A stretch of DNA of 64,000 nt, taken from contig JALIZF010001688.1 of assembly GCA_029948255.1 (NCBI GenBank), positions 303,501-367,500 on the forward strand, in the 5' to 3' direction. This document shows, piece after piece, positions 28,101-35,404 of this stretch. Under the pieces are notes generated by a model. The model did not search any database. It was not told the origin of the DNA and worked only from the letters and a program-made list of their open reading frames with translations. A program made the position numbers and the translations under genes. This DNA comes from Telmatactis stephensoni (taxonomy: Eukaryota > Cnidaria > Anthozoa > Actiniaria > Isophelliidae). The number at the start of each line of letters is the position of its first letter. Position 1 is the first letter of the stretch.

Positions 28101-28605
28101 GTAAGTCGAGTTGACATGAGGTCTTTTCCCCGACAATGTTTTATGATACAGGTATATATACACTCTGACTATCCAACATACACTGAATATTTAGACTATT
28201 TAATACACCATAAGCGATACACCATAAGCTCATGTCTCATTTTACAAGTATTTACAACACATTTATCCAAATACACATATTTAAATGTTTATCAGATCTT
28301 TGATTGTCCTGTATCGCAATCCGATTTTTGTTCTTCTATCTGTAAATATCTGTTCATTTTAGCTTCTGAATTCTGAAATATCATAAATTTGTATTCACAC
28401 GTTTGGTTGGTTGGTTTGTTTGTTTGTTTTTCAGAGGAAGAAAGTGAAAGTGATAGCTGTCGGAGTCGGAAATGGGGTCAAGACAAACGAACTTCTGCAA
28501 ATCTCGAGCTACAAAAATAAACACGTTTTTCATGTCAAAGACTTTGCAAACCTGTTTGCAAAGCTGAACGACATTCTCAAACAGTCGTGTCCTTCTTATC
28601 AATGA
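1905..28605 (+). CDS. Giant modular extracellular adhesion/matrix protein: TSP1x2-vWA-(F5/8C)x12-vWA (5' incomplete)
   Basis: This multi-exon gene is read through conserved GT-AG junctions. In order it encodes two thrombospondin type 1 repeats, a vWA domain, twelve discoidin (F5/8 type C) domains and a second vWA domain ending in SCPSYQ and a TGA at 28603-28605, roughly 2,300-2,400 residues in the window. Discoidin, TSP1 and vWA modules are typical of secreted cell-matrix proteins; both vWA domains keep the DxSxS...T...D metal site, so divalent-cation-dependent binding is likely. Almost all modules are phase 1-1, as expected for exon shuffling. The mix recalls coral skeletal-matrix 'coadhesin' proteins, but twelve discoidin repeats is much larger than that example as I remember it. 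The start codon and signal peptide are not in view. Frame lesions at the end of D6, in D11 (two) and in D12 mean the 3' half may be mis-assembled, variant or decaying. The exact role is unknown. Confidence 0.85.
2531..2710 (+). CDS. Exon: TSP1 repeat 2 of gene 1
   Basis: This is a 180-nt phase 1-1 exon. The peptide contains DVDGNWSPWQKWSSCSATCG followed by GGVRVRERNC and CPIR: the Trp-rich strand and six-Cys pattern of TSP1. It starts with DVDG as repeat 1 does, suggesting a tandem exon duplication. A partly overlapping open frame on the other strand is a shadow. Confidence 0.92.
2884..3405. mobile_element. Foldback element with TTAAGG-type termini in gene 1 intron
   Basis: The left end starts TTAAGGGTGGGTGGCCTGTG. 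The region near 3340-3405 carries a diverged inverted partner (ACTAAAAACACAAGTGAGCC). The left ~220 bp closely resembles the left arm of the larger element at 42092-44123, including TTTGCTATGAACTAGGTGTG. It is a non-coding copy of the same family. Confidence 0.65.
3461..4760 (+). CDS. Exons: vWA domain 1 of gene 1 (3461-3698, 4179-4350, 4601-4760)
   Basis: Three exons join in frame (phases 1-2, 2-0, 0-1). Exon 1 gives LDIGIILDGSGSVRMHNFK with the DxSxS part of the metal site. Exon 2 gives WTRTDKALKMA (the site threonine) and ILIVLTDGKTNRG (the site aspartate). Exon 3 gives VRTVAVGIGRGINKDELREI and ends DDSCQ. This is a complete Rossmann-type vWA fold of matrilin/collagen type, expected to bind protein ligands through a divalent cation. 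The first intron is phase 2 here but phase 1 in the second vWA domain of the same protein. Confidence 0.93.
4376..4540. repeat. CTTT/CCTT pyrimidine-rich tract in a vWA intron
   Basis: This is a degenerate run of CTTT and CCTT units on the + strand, within the intron before the third vWA1 exon. There is no coding role. Confidence 0.8.
5007..7742 (+). CDS. Exons: discoidin domain D1 (5007-5174, 5731-5924, 7601-7742)
   Basis: The F5/8 type C fold is spread over three exons. Exon 1 has the first cysteine (PECIEE) and SDAQLSASSVW. Exon 2 has GAWSARYNDKGQYFQVDFGK and QWVTSYWVSFS. Exon 3 has DGNKDRN, the strand ARYLRVHPWTWHGHISMRFE and the closing YGC. Junctions keep the frame (phases 1-1, 1-0, 0-1). 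An extra intron (5175-5730) interrupts the spike region between GRKK and GAWS and consists mostly of a hexanucleotide microsatellite. Confidence 0.9.
5235..5711. repeat. Hexanucleotide microsatellite (GGTACT)n/(ATTAGT)n/(GGTATT)n
   Basis: Blocks run GGTACT (to ~5369), ATTAGT (~5370-5415), GGTACT (~5416-5451), ATTAGT (~5452-5473), then GGTATT (~5474-5711). The blocks differ by single substitutions of one unit, so they grew from a common array. It occupies about 86% of a 556-bp intron. Because six is a multiple of three, several frames are open across it and give false GTGTGT or VLVLVL proteins. Confidence 0.95.
7184..7238. repeat. (AG)n microsatellite
   Basis: About 27 AG units occur in the intron before the last exon of discoidin domain D1. 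Confidence 0.97.
8287..9135 (+). CDS. Exons: discoidin domain D2, subtype B (8287-8612, 8994-9135)
   Basis: This is a two-exon domain with a phase 0 intron before IFTGNSDR. It includes SHWDNNHRAANGRLYF, RTGAWSSRYN, QWLQVDFGKIAKV, the strand SYSRNGVFW, and the closing MSMRAEFYGCTSG. Subtype B is defined here by HRAANxRLxF plus the VDFGKIAK and DGxFW motifs. It is the first member of the proposed B A B B A block. Confidence 0.92.
8769..8908. mobile_element. Small MITE (~140 bp), family with CACTTGYCACATACAAAGGA ends
   Basis: An arm containing CACTTGTCACATACAAAGGA pairs with a right arm containing TCCTTTGTAAGTGGCAGTGA. A related copy lies at about 11816-11975. It sits in the intron inside discoidin domain D2 and is non-coding. 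Confidence 0.7.
9284..9316. repeat. Poly-C / poly-A homopolymer junction
   Basis: A run of C (with one T near its start) is followed directly by about 12 A residues in an intron. It is a likely site of sequencing length error. Confidence 0.85.
9665..10448 (+). CDS. Exons: discoidin domain D3, subtype A (9665-10064, 10375-10448)
   Basis: The peptide includes SMWDANHSPARARLG, KTGAWSAKTNDKGQWI, ITRVVTQGRQDYNQWVTSY, DRNTLKG and SGHISMRLEVYGCTS. Subtype A is marked by NHSPxRARLG and DGGHF. Other subtype A domains (D6, D8, D11) are single exons; here a phase 2 intron (10065-10374) splits IIAR from FIRF, a likely local intron gain. Confidence 0.92.
10238..10294. repeat. Tandem duplication of a ~28-bp unit in the D3 intron
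   Basis: The unit beginning TCTAAACCAATGTTTATGAA occurs twice back to back with no visible change, inside the 310-bp intron that splits domain D3. Confidence 0.8.
10787..11036 (+). mobile_element. tRNA-derived SINE, copy 1
   Basis: The head has an A-box-like TGGCACAGTTGGTTAGTGCG and a B-box-like AGTTCGATCCTC, followed by a body ending near TAGACGTAAAATGTGGTCGC. A second copy at 53393-53655 matches almost throughout and a decayed one lies at 20723-20890. All are on the + strand. It lies in the intron between D3 and D4. Confidence 0.85.
11233..13513 (+). CDS. Exons: discoidin domain D4, subtype B (11233-11576, 13372-13513)
   Basis: A proline run (FPPPPPPEC) leads into AQMSASSEWNTNHGANNGRL, QWLGVDFGKIAKV, QWVKTYKLQYS, then across a 1.8-kb phase 0 intron IFGGNRDQFTVV and ISMRVELYGC. 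It shares the rare SSEWNxNHGAxN signature with D9, five domains later. Confidence 0.92.
11816..11975. mobile_element. Small MITE, second copy of the 8769-8908 family
   Basis: Arms CACTTGCCACATACAAAGGA and TCCTTTGATGTGGCAAGTGA are inverted around a ~90-bp loop. It lies in the intron inside domain D4. Confidence 0.75.
12250..12760 (+). mobile_element. Decayed non-LTR retrotransposon (LINE) fragment
   Basis: Broken frames include SAKIKRRDPTFPPWISSDLA followed by KTIRKKEDP, which resembles the segment between the endonuclease and reverse transcriptase of CR1/L2-type LINEs (PPW...IRKRD). Stops and frame changes show it is dead. A foldback element adjoins it on the right. Confidence 0.5.
12774..13128. 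mobile_element. MITE with ~115-120-bp inverted arms and a flanking 9-bp repeat
   Basis: The left arm from TTAGAGTGCATTTCATATGT pairs with the right arm ending CATATGAAATGCACTCTAA. The arms also contain TTCTTATAATAGCAATACAC and its complement. GTGCCCATT occurs on both sides (12760-12768 and 13132-13140), a possible target-site duplication, although a few bases separate it from the arms. Confidence 0.75.
13854..16050 (+). CDS. Exons: discoidin domain D5, subtype B (13854-14053, 14758-14907, 15909-16050)
   Basis: There are three exons in phases 1-0, 0-0, 0-1. Motifs are SSQWNSAHRAANARLYF, RTGGWSSRFK and NQWLM, then VDFKKFVKIVALGTQGRED, TDGIFWNEY, LFDGNTDRYGVV and HISMRAEFYGCTKG. The extra intron after QWLM is unique among the twelve domains. 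The WNSAHRAANARL motif is shared only with D10, five domains later. Confidence 0.92.
14330..14495 (+). mobile_element. Possible LINE 3' tail ending in (ATC)n
   Basis: Sequence ending in AATAAATAAAGTCTTCATCA and four more ATC units looks like the 3' end of an L2/CR1-like LINE. No coding part remains. It lies in the first intron inside D5. Confidence 0.35.
15564..15850. mobile_element. Foldback repeats inside the second intron of D5
   Basis: The arm near 15567-15607 (TGCAATTTGGGCCAAAATCA) pairs with 15638-15684. Further out, ATATCCATTTTGAAATC (~15691) pairs with GATTTCAAAATGGATAT (~15831). This could be one compound or two adjacent foldback elements. Confidence 0.6.
17089..17554 (+). CDS. Exon: discoidin domain D6, subtype A, with altered 3' end
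   Basis: A single exon encodes a whole domain: SVPSLVCASALGMESGAIPD, SQWNKNHSPQRARLG, KTGAWSAKTNDNGQWIQVDL, QGRQDYRQWVKKY, RNTKVG, HISMRFELYGC. Elsewhere the exon ends YGCT(K/S)G in phase 1. Here four extra bases (TTGT) lie between the TGT of Cys and ACTG, so the donor (GTAAGG) is reached in phase 2 and read-through gives YGCLYW and a stop. See the finding on in-phase acceptors at 18013 and 18034. It is otherwise intact. Confidence 0.85.
17642..17742. mobile_element. ~100-bp hairpin element
   Basis: TACCCTGCGAGCAGAGTCTT is matched by its near complement ending GCTCTGCTCGCAGGGTA. It is a compact non-coding palindrome in the intron between D6 and D7. Confidence 0.75.
18111..19240 (+). CDS. Exons: discoidin domain D7, subtype B (18111-18439, 19099-19240)
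   Basis: The phase 1 start GTATCGTG follows ACCACTACAG. The peptide has PPCLRPLALTDNQMSASSIW, HRSHRAANGMLHF, RTGAWSARSN, QWLQVAFSK, YDGIFWENY, LFKGNKDRYSVV and HISMRLQYYGCSKG. VDFGK is changed to VAFSK. If splicing from D6 uses an upstream acceptor (18013 or 18034), about 26-33 extra residues would precede this domain. Confidence 0.9.
18467..18553. repeat. Short hairpin with GGCCGCGGTCACA arms
   Basis: GGCCGCGGTCACAT and TGTGACCGCGGCC are inverted about 60 bp apart in the intron inside D7. Confidence 0.7.
19558..20028 (+). CDS. Exon: discoidin domain D8, subtype A
   Basis: A single phase 1-1 exon. The acceptor CATATAG at 19557 is chosen because the later CACAG at 19565 would start in phase 0 and break the frame. 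The peptide has SPDKCVSPLGPQSK, SSMWDSNHSPSRAKLG, KTGAWSARHNNLGQWIQMDF, QGRDDYRQWVKSYKIQYS, GHFEDY and HISMRIEFYGCTK. It is intact. Confidence 0.9.
20304..21131 (+). CDS. Exons: discoidin domain D9, subtype B (20304-20632, 20990-21131)
   Basis: Motifs are KDSQLSASSEWNKNHGASNA, KTGAWSSRFNDQNQWLQVDL, RGRPRYNQWVKSY, VFVANKDGFTIVSHK, ARYIRFRPQSWNRHISMR and YGCTEG. Joins are phase 1-0 and 0-1. It shares the SSEWNxNHGAxN signature with D4. The intron holds a decayed SINE. Confidence 0.92.
20723..20890 (+). mobile_element. Decayed tRNA-derived SINE, copy 2 of the 10787 family
   Basis: TGTTGGTTAGTGCGCGGCCT and a diverged body (GTAGCTTTCATTAGC, GAGCACTGA) align with 10787-11036. The B box is degraded. 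Confidence 0.6.
21204..22156 (+). CDS. Exons: discoidin domain D10, subtype B (21204-21529, 22015-22156)
   Basis: Motifs are CKLAMGLESGIIPDAKITAS, SKWNSAHRAANARLHL, RTGAWSARFN, EWLQVDFGKIAK, NQWVTKYTLSYSRDGIFW, EFSGNKDQSSVVKHD and HISMRAEFYGCTSG. It is intact and closest to D5 by the WNSAHRAANARL motif. Confidence 0.92.
22265..22741 (+). CDS. Exon: discoidin domain D11, subtype A, carrying two compensating frame shifts
   Basis: The exon start (phase 1) gives SSAFPPMCFATL. Then a base appears missing near 22305 and the domain continues in another frame (GMHSRAIPDSRISASSIWDA, RGAWSARRNNFG). Near 22449-22452 the frame changes again and continues EQWLQVDFGKVVKITRIA, QWVKTYKLQFSLDGGHFEDY, HISMRMELYGCTS to the donor. 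The total length still fits phase 1-1, but straight translation meets a TGA at about 22390. All discoidin landmarks are recognisable. Homopolymer indel error or recent damage are both possible. Confidence 0.8.
23303..24905 (+). CDS. Exons: discoidin domain D12, subtype B, with a one-base frame shift (23303-23632, 24764-24905)
   Basis: The first exon gives PSIPVCGGAVHLGDWMMSAS, SQWDANHGPANAKLDF, GGGGRTGA, then an extra T near 23443-23445 (GCCTTGG for the expected GCCTGG) shifts the frame before WSARRNNQNQWLKVEFD and QWVKSYTLEYSKNG. The exon ends one base out of phase for the next exon (VFNGNKDQSSVV, GHISMRVGVYGCPTG). Apart from this base the domain is complete. Confidence 0.82.
25070..25121. 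repeat. (TTG)n microsatellite
   Basis: About 17 TTG units within a pyrimidine-rich intron (24960-25330) before the second vWA domain. Confidence 0.95.
25333..28605 (+). CDS. Exons: vWA domain 2 and C-terminus of gene 1 (25333-25584, 26246-26424, 28435-28605)
   Basis: Exon 1: PPCHSPMDVAVIMDRSGSIG (DxSxS) and ESRFGVITYSS. Exon 2: RGGTRTDKALRQA and NVLFVLTDGKTNRGS (threonine and aspartate of the metal site). Exon 3: VKVIAVGVGNGVKTNELL, VFHVKDFANLFAKLNDILKQ, SCPSYQ, stop TGA at 28603. It is closely related to vWA1 (TRTDKAL, LTDGKTNRG in both), so the two arose by duplication and flank the discoidin array. The last intron is 2.0 kb and full of foldback elements. Confidence 0.93.
27273..27410. mobile_element. 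Hairpin element in the last intron of gene 1
   Basis: TTATTAGATATTTTCTTGTG and CACAAGAAAATATCTAATAA are near-perfect inverted arms about 40 bp long. The loop contains GCCGAGCCTTTAAGCGAGGC, itself palindromic. Confidence 0.8.
27411..27733. mobile_element. MITE with TTTATTATACAATTG termini and an internal tandem duplication
   Basis: The termini TTTATTATACAATTG and CAATTGTATAATAAA are inverted. Inside, a ~90-bp unit (AAACAGTCCTTTTTG, CCAGCGCGCGCG, ACCGGTTTGAAGCCTTGACG) occurs twice in tandem. It abuts the 27273-27410 hairpin and may form one compound element with it. Confidence 0.65.
27861..28158. mobile_element. MITE of the ACACCTATTTCAAAA family, copy 1
   Basis: The left end TATACACCTATTTCAAAAAA then GGTTGTCGGG; the right end has CCGACAATG and a diverged GTATATA. 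Subterminal AGGAGTATGGGTA and TACCCATACTCC are also inverted. It is non-coding and sits in the last intron of gene 1. Confidence 0.75.
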
Positions 28606-28752
28606 GGTACGCGTAATCCTTTTATCCCACATCAGAAAAAATAGCAACCAATCAGAAAGCAGGAAAGCCGTTGTATATTCTGCGGTATTCAACTGATCCT
28701 TCCCATGATACATTGCGCCAATTTGCTGTATTTTTTCTGGCGTGGTATAAAA

Positions 28753-28929
28753 TAGTTATATAGTTATACAGTAGTTTCTCGTGGCATACTGTAGATACCC
28801 CACTCGTCACTTGTATTTTCTTTGTATACACACTCGTTTAAAGGCTCGTGCGCATACTAGAAAATGCAAGTGACTTGTGGGATATTCCACAGTATGCCAT
28901 TCGAAACCATTGTATATAACTACTATAAA
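28753..28929. mobile_element. Hairpin MITE (~177 bp) just downstream of gene 1
   Basis: The left arm (TAGTTATATAGTTATACAGT, GTGGCATACTGTAGATA) is inverted against the right arm (TATTCCACAGTATGCCAT, ATATAACTACTATA). It begins about 150 bp after the gene 1 stop codon. Confidence 0.7.
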
Positions 28930-29867
28930 CTGAATCAGTTGCTAAACATTTTATACAGCTTAAGCGCCCTAATACACTGTCACTCCGTCATTTTTGGAGT
29001 GGGATGTCTAAAGCGGAAGTGCCACTCACTCACTCACTCACTCGAGTATCATTGTAAACTTCCGGTGCCTCAAATAGTTTGTCTCATTTGCTGTCGCCCC
29101 TTCCACATGAACACTTCAATCAAACGCTTTTCATTTAAATTACGACTAAAAAAGCTTAAAAACACAATTTGAAACAATTGTGCAAGTTTTAGTGCGACAA
29201 ATAGTGAGTTTTGTAAAACTCGCCCCAGTACCTTCTCGGAAAAGTGCCGATTTTACCCCAAATTTGATGGTAATTTTGAGAATAACTCTCTAATGAGCAC
29301 AGTGACCCCCATTTTTTATTTCAAATTTTGCTTTCTTGTTATGATTTACAAAACATATTTTAAAATTAAGAAAAGTTATAGGTAGAAACATTGAAAAAAT
29401 GACGTTTTTCGTGCGTATTTTAGCACTAAAATGTCCAAACTCGAACGTTTCCGCGCGAAAGTGGTTTCTTAAATTTGTAAAAGAAAGTCCTAAAATGCAT
29501 TTTATCAAGCTTAAAATGGTCTTTCTTAAGAGACAACTCGCCATTTAATCTTATTCTACTACAATGCTGCTAACTCTGAGTCTATCAATTTATTTCTGAG
29601 ACCCGATTGACTTATCAATAAATTAGCCGGAATATATCGAACGTGCCCGCGAAATCGCTAAAACATCCTTGTCTTTCAGCCAAATATTAAAGAGCACGGT
29701 GACCCTCTCCGGTTTGTTAGTTAAAAAATAAGTAATTCAAAATCTACAAAATATCCAATTGATAGCGGTTTTTATAGGTAGGATCAATTACCGAAGAATC
29801 ACCTTAAGTTGTCCATTGCACCAAATGAAAATGTCCGGTGCGGTCTGAAGAAAACTACTTTAAGACA

Positions 29868-30243
29868 CCTTAAACAATTGCTTTTCAGTTCTATTCACGG
29901 TGAAGTTAACGAACTTTTTTTATAACAACAGACAAAACGATTTTTTGATAAGTTTACATCAGTTAGCTTAGTTCTGTAGTATAGAGGTTAAAGGCAGGTA
30001 TGGGTATGCAGAATGTCTCGGCTTCGAATCCTACGGTCATTTCTCAACAGATTTTTTTCACCAAAATTCGCTACTTAGTAAATGATTTCGGGGCTCGGTA
30101 GAAAATTTCTAATTAAGATGACCTAGGGAAATATGAGACGAGGGCAATATCTGTATATTGCCCTCAAACGAGGGCAATATCTGTATAAAGCACTTGAATT
30201 CATAATGACTAGGGAGATACGCGATATATAGCCCTACAAATAA
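29868..30243 (+). mobile_element. SINE-like repeat with tRNA-type boxes, forward copy
   Basis: TAGCTTAGTTCTGTAGTATA and GGCTTCGAATCCT resemble A and B boxes of a tRNA promoter. Downstream come AAATGATTTCGGGGCT and GAGGGCAATATCTGTATA. A reverse-strand copy at 63487-63866 matches along most of its length. After 30243 part of the body is repeated in inverted orientation (TTAGAAATTTTCTACC, GCCCCGAAATCAT). Confidence 0.65.
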
Positions 30244-30892
30244 CATTTGGATATTAGACTTAGAAATTTTCTACCTGAGCCCCGAAATCATGTGCTATTC
30301 CTTTTCCTCTGGGGCTACAACGATGAATTGACAGTACATAAGACAAAAACGATCTCAATTTGAATGGAAATACTCGATGGCCCTAATGGTGAACTGATGC
30401 AGTGATTGGCTGTTCGAGTCCCAGAATAATATTTGGTCATCCCTAATGACTAAAAATTCCTTCAAACATTTTCACAGCTCGGTCCAATCTTTATGAGAGC
30501 AATGATTAAATCTGAATTAAAGCATATTATTGTCCTCAAAGATATCTGCATCTTTATGTTCCGTATTAACTCAATGAAATTTAATCCACGAGTTATCTAC
30601 GCCATTGGCGGTTTGATTTATCTTCCTACCAAGCCTCCCCCGACTCCCTGCCTCTCCCCTGCAATAGAAATCATGTAAACTTTTTTGGACTTGGGTTCGC
30701 GTTTGCGTCGCAAAATGTAACATAAGTAACACGCGCGAAATGTAACGGCAACTTTTGAAGGTAAATGTAGCATCATTGCCAGTTTTGATGCAAACTGTAA
30801 CAATTTCTTCTGACGCTGTAGGCAACATTCAATATAATTTACTTAATATCAAAATCTGTTACATTCTGTTTCAAAAGCTGGGGGTTTGTCCA

Positions 30893-30986
30893 TTTGTTTG
30901 TTTGTTTGTTTGTTTGTTTGTTTGTTTGCTTGTTTGTTTGTTTGTTTGCTTGTTTGTTTGTTTGTTTGTTTGTTTGTTTGTTTGTT
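30893..30986. repeat. (GTTT)n microsatellite
   Basis: About 23 GTTT units with two GCTT interruptions, in intergenic DNA. The CLFVCLFV frame is an artefact. Confidence 0.95.
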
Positions 30987-31942
30987 TTTTGCGTTAATAG
31001 TATGACCATCAAACGTTCTCGACTGTGATTGGTCGGCTACTTGATGATTGTCTTTTTTTTCTTTTTGAAATCAGTGTGCAAAAAAGGTAAAATAAAAACC
31101 AAAAAATCAAATATTCTTGGTTCTTTTGTTTTTCATATTACCAAGCATCAAAACTCTGCATATTCTGGTTACAAAGACTGGGAAAAAAGGCGAAAAAGGA
31201 TTTTTGTTGTGGCTACATTTACCTGAAATGCCCGCGCCGTTTTTGATTCAAAAATATTTTCTTGTTTAAATTGTCTTTGCTTAAAAGTTTTTGATTGTCA
31301 TGTTATTAAAAGAAAATCGAATAGGTTCTTGTGCATTTTGAAAAAATATTAATTGTACACTTTAAAATTAAGATTTTCAAATTGCACGAGTCGGTTCAAA
31401 CTGCACTCGAACCCATTCGATTTCCCACTACTAACAATGTTACACTCTGTGTTAAATTTTGCGTTTATGCCATAGTTTGCATTTGTTGTTACATTTTACG
31501 GACTAAATGGGTTTTTAATTTATTCTTATGGAATCTACCTTGGGTGCAAGATCACGTTTCGTCAATAATTCTAAGATGACGATATATTTCGAAACATATT
31601 GTTGATCATAATAACAGAAGTGACTTCTGTATAACGAGGGTTGATGGAATCTCTTTTCTTTTCCTTGATCTAAAAATCACTGTAACATGAGTTTTAAACC
31701 AGAAAAGCACTATATGATTTTATTTTCATATTGGTTTTCATATAACCTGCAAAACAAAGTGTACTAAGCAAATAAATACAATAAAATGCAAAAGAATCAG
31801 AGTGCAGTAGTGCTAAAAAGTAAAGTGTATTTCACGAGTTTATGAAAGCAGCTGAAAGCCACTCTAATACAACTCGACATAGCATAATTATTACAGACAG
31901 GACACTACTCGTTAAACTGGGTGCCGCTTTTATCTCGACGAA

Positions 31943-32349
31943 TATACAGCTATTTCAAAAAGAGTTGTCCTTAGTTTTGGTGCATACTGCACAGTGAATA
32001 CTGCATACCAAGACTGAAATGTATTATGGACAATTTGTAATTGGGTAACAAGAGGCTTTACTAATGTTGATTCTCTGTTTCCTCTCACGTTGAATCTAAG
32101 TAGACTTTTTTGCAACTTTTCTACTTATAAAAACTGTGAAAAATACGTATACGGATAAGTATTAGATATTATTAAGTTATAAGTATTAGATATTATTCAG
32201 TTATCATTAGTTTCAAAGATCACGAGATCTGGAACAAATTTGTTTTTAATCAGTAGTTTTAATTGTTTGTTTTATAGTTATTTTATCTCAGTTATTTTAA
32301 GCGCATTAGATCATATACATATGTATAAAGCGCTATATAAGTATTAAAT

Positions 32350-32381
<32 letters not shown>

Positions 32382-32490
32382 ATTAAAATACCCCAAATTT
32401 GATATCCACAATGCATTTCGGACTTTGTATCCGGTATTCACTATGCAGTATGAGTTAAAACTGAGGACAACCTTTTTTGAAATAGGTATA
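31943..32490. mobile_element. Larger MITE of the ACACCTATTTCAAAA family with ~75-bp inverted ends
   Basis: The left end TATACAGCTATTTCAAAAAG then AGTTGTCC; the right end GGACAACCTTTTTTGAAATA then GGTATA. The arms continue inward with paired TTCACT/AGTGAA and ATACTGCAT/ATGCAGTAT. The interior has an ATT run near 32348-32385 and no coding frame. Confidence 0.75.
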
Positions 32491-34326
32491 TTGACTTGAA
32501 TTGAAAACTATACCACATCACAAAACTAGTTCTAACCCAGCTTTTATTTGTTCCACAGATCGGATCAAAAAACTGGATTTCCAATTAAGATAGTTTAGTA
32601 TAGAACACATCAAATTCATGTTCGGGGAAACAGATAATATTAGGGCTGATATTAGCCTCCTACACAGATGCTGTTTCGTTCCGATCAGGGAATTCATGAA
32701 AGCGTCTACGTAAGAGGCAAAGCTGATATAGACTTACTTCTTTCGATTGCCTCAATCTTTTTCCACTTTTATTAATTATGTATGCTCCTTGGGATTCTTT
32801 CCGAAAAACATGTATGTGCTTTTTTCTGTGTCCTGTTAACGAGATTTATCGTCAGTAATTTACTTTATCGTCTCCTATGACTGTAATGAAATTACAACTG
32901 AATCAGGCAATCGAAAAAGGTATATAATGGCTATAATGGTTGTTTCTTAGGGTTCGATTAATATTATATTTAATTTTACGAGGGGATTTCAGATAATATC
33001 GTCTTGCGAATCAATGGTGGCTTTTAGTGGCTGACGAGTTGTCCCTGCAGCTGGTAGCCTGGATAACACTTTTGTTGCATGGGACAGCTCGTCTTCATAT
33101 AAGCAACTTAGTGCTCTTATCCATTTGTTCACTTGGTAATTTCATCATCCGACCATGGTTTAAAACCAGTCTAGGTACCTCATCAATTACCAGGACTTAA
33201 GGGACTTTCAAATAAAGCAGTAGTTTGATGTGTTAGAAAAGCAATAAAAAGTTGTATGGAAGTACATACAAAAAAGCAGTCTATTGTCTTTGGTTACGGT
33301 AATTCTATAAATATCTTTAACAATAAGACTGTAATTAATTCCTTGAACCTGCGTAGCAGACATACTCAGACTCAGGGGCCGGAGCTAGGGGTGAAGGCTA
33401 TCCCAAGATATCCTTGCGTCTCTAAAGTATATAAACAAGGTGGATCGAGGTCTCAAGAAAAAAAAATTGCTCATTGTATATAATATTTGAAATAATCTCC
33501 TTTGGAGGGTCAACTGTTTAAATTGGTAACAAGCTACATTAATATAAGCCAAATTTCTAATTCATCTAGACGTTTTCAATGATAATCTCAATGTACATGC
33601 TAAAATTCAGTCGGGAAACAAATCTCAAATTTAGGTGACCTATTCAGATATTATTTTCTACAAAGTGAATGGGCCTAAATTTGTTCTAATTAAGATGATT
33701 GGCTACCGTATTGAAAAAATAATAATAAAGAGAACATTTTTCAAGTCGCAATTTTCTGGAGTGAAATTCAATGCTGGTTTCAAAAATGAAAAGCAAACAT
33801 ATCAGTTTTGTCCGACGCTCGTTTGTGAGTTAGTGTTGGATGGATGCCTATTTACGAGTCTTTCGGATGCAAAAATAGCGTCACCGAAAGTGATATAAGA
33901 AAAAACTTCGCAAATCGCAAGATAATGCTTCTATACAGACTACATTTCCACAAACAATAGCCAGTGGTATATTCCATGAAAAACTCTCTTGTTTCGATTG
34001 GTACAAACACGCAATAACAATGTTTTTCATTAGCTGGTACAAACCAATGCTAATCTCTGTTCTATCTTCCATATATGATATACTACAATGCCAAACGGTC
34101 TTCATTTACCAATATGGTGCTACTTCTTTTCGGCCAGTTTTTTCGCCTTTTTCACACCTTCGAGGGCAAGAAATTAAACCCTTGGTTTTTTGCACAAGAA
34201 CCTATACTTTTTGGGGCTTATTTGAAAGAGTACCTCATTATTACAAACATGCATATAAAATTTGTAAAAAATGACATTCGAACCTATGAGGCCTACTGTA
34301 AATACAGTCACAGACACCCCACAACG

Positions 34327-34365
34327 CACTCTGATTGAAAAAAAAATTTTTTTTTCAATCAGAGT
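34327..34365. repeat. Perfect short palindrome CTCTGATTGA(A/T)n
   Basis: CTCTGATTGAAAAAAAAA is followed directly by its exact reverse complement, giving a ~38-bp cruciform-capable palindrome, next to an A/G-rich tract (34366-34440). Confidence 0.85.
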
Positions 34366-35404
34366 AAAGAAAAACAAAAAGAAGAAGAAAAACAAAAAGA
34401 AAAAAGAAAAAAGAAAAAAAGAAAGAAAAGAAAAGAAAAACATCTGCCGACAGCACAGTTTCCCTTGCCCCACTACTAAACTTGGTTACGAGAAATAGAA
34501 CGAATTAAGCCGCCTGAGTTCCAAGAAAAATCTGTCGTGTACATTGCTTGACAAGGATTCAAGTGCAAGTCATAAGAGAAGTGATAACTGATTTTTAGTG
34601 CTGCGGTGGTTTTAGGGGTGATTTCGGCATTATTTATTTGAGCGCTACTTTAAGGTCAAACGAGACTGGGAGGTGTTGGCAGTTGAGGTATGCAAACACA
34701 TGAAAACATATTATTTACTACATAACAAGGCGAAAAGATTAATCCCATGAGAATTCCGACACGGACCCACTGTTGCTATCTATTGCTTTACATTGCTTTA
34801 GTGTCCGTCCGTACTAGGCGCTGCTCTAGTTGATTGCCTGGGGTGCGGCTGTGATACAATAATACAAATTTCGGATAGACACGTGTTACGCAACACTTTT
34901 CTAAGCATTTATATATTTTCAGTGATTTTGTAGTTTACTAGATATTTTGACAAGGGACGTTCGTGACGTAGATTTTTAATAACAATTTGGAGTTACGGAA
35001 CTACTAGTCCGGGATCACTTTGACAACATCCTAGCTAGGTCTAATCAACATATTGGACAGCGGAAAACACCAAAAACATTAGAAACAACAACAATTGTTT
35101 GTTTTATACTTTTAAAATTGCATTTTGCCTGTATTTTGAAACCATATTTAAAGCTACAAGGTTGGGATTCCTGTGTTCATAGCACAGCAAACCCAACCTT
35201 TTATAAGCCTCAAAGAGTGGCAAAAACAAACAAACAAACAACCAAGAAAACAAACAAAAGCAAAACGAAACAAAAAAAGAAAAGAAAGAAAGAAAATCCT
35301 TAATAATTATGATCATTTTCTAACTTTTTAACAAGATTTTTGAGCTGATTCGTAATTAAACTGATCCCGCCATCCCCACCCTCTCCACCCACAGTGATTT
35401 GGCT

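Larger units (their letters stand above)
28606..35400. other. Intergenic region between gene 1 and HORMAD1, no gene seen
   Basis: Apart from the foldback elements, SINE-like repeat and microsatellites listed separately, I see no splice-consistent coding exons, no domain motif and no RNA gene. Short frames of 60-110 residues are low-complexity or lack any family pattern. A weak AATAAA lies near 29618, but no polyadenylation site for gene 1 can be assigned. Confidence 0.6.

Noticed and set aside
33256..33898. Two small frames in the intergenic region
   Set aside because: No domain, no splice partners, AT-rich random-looking composition.
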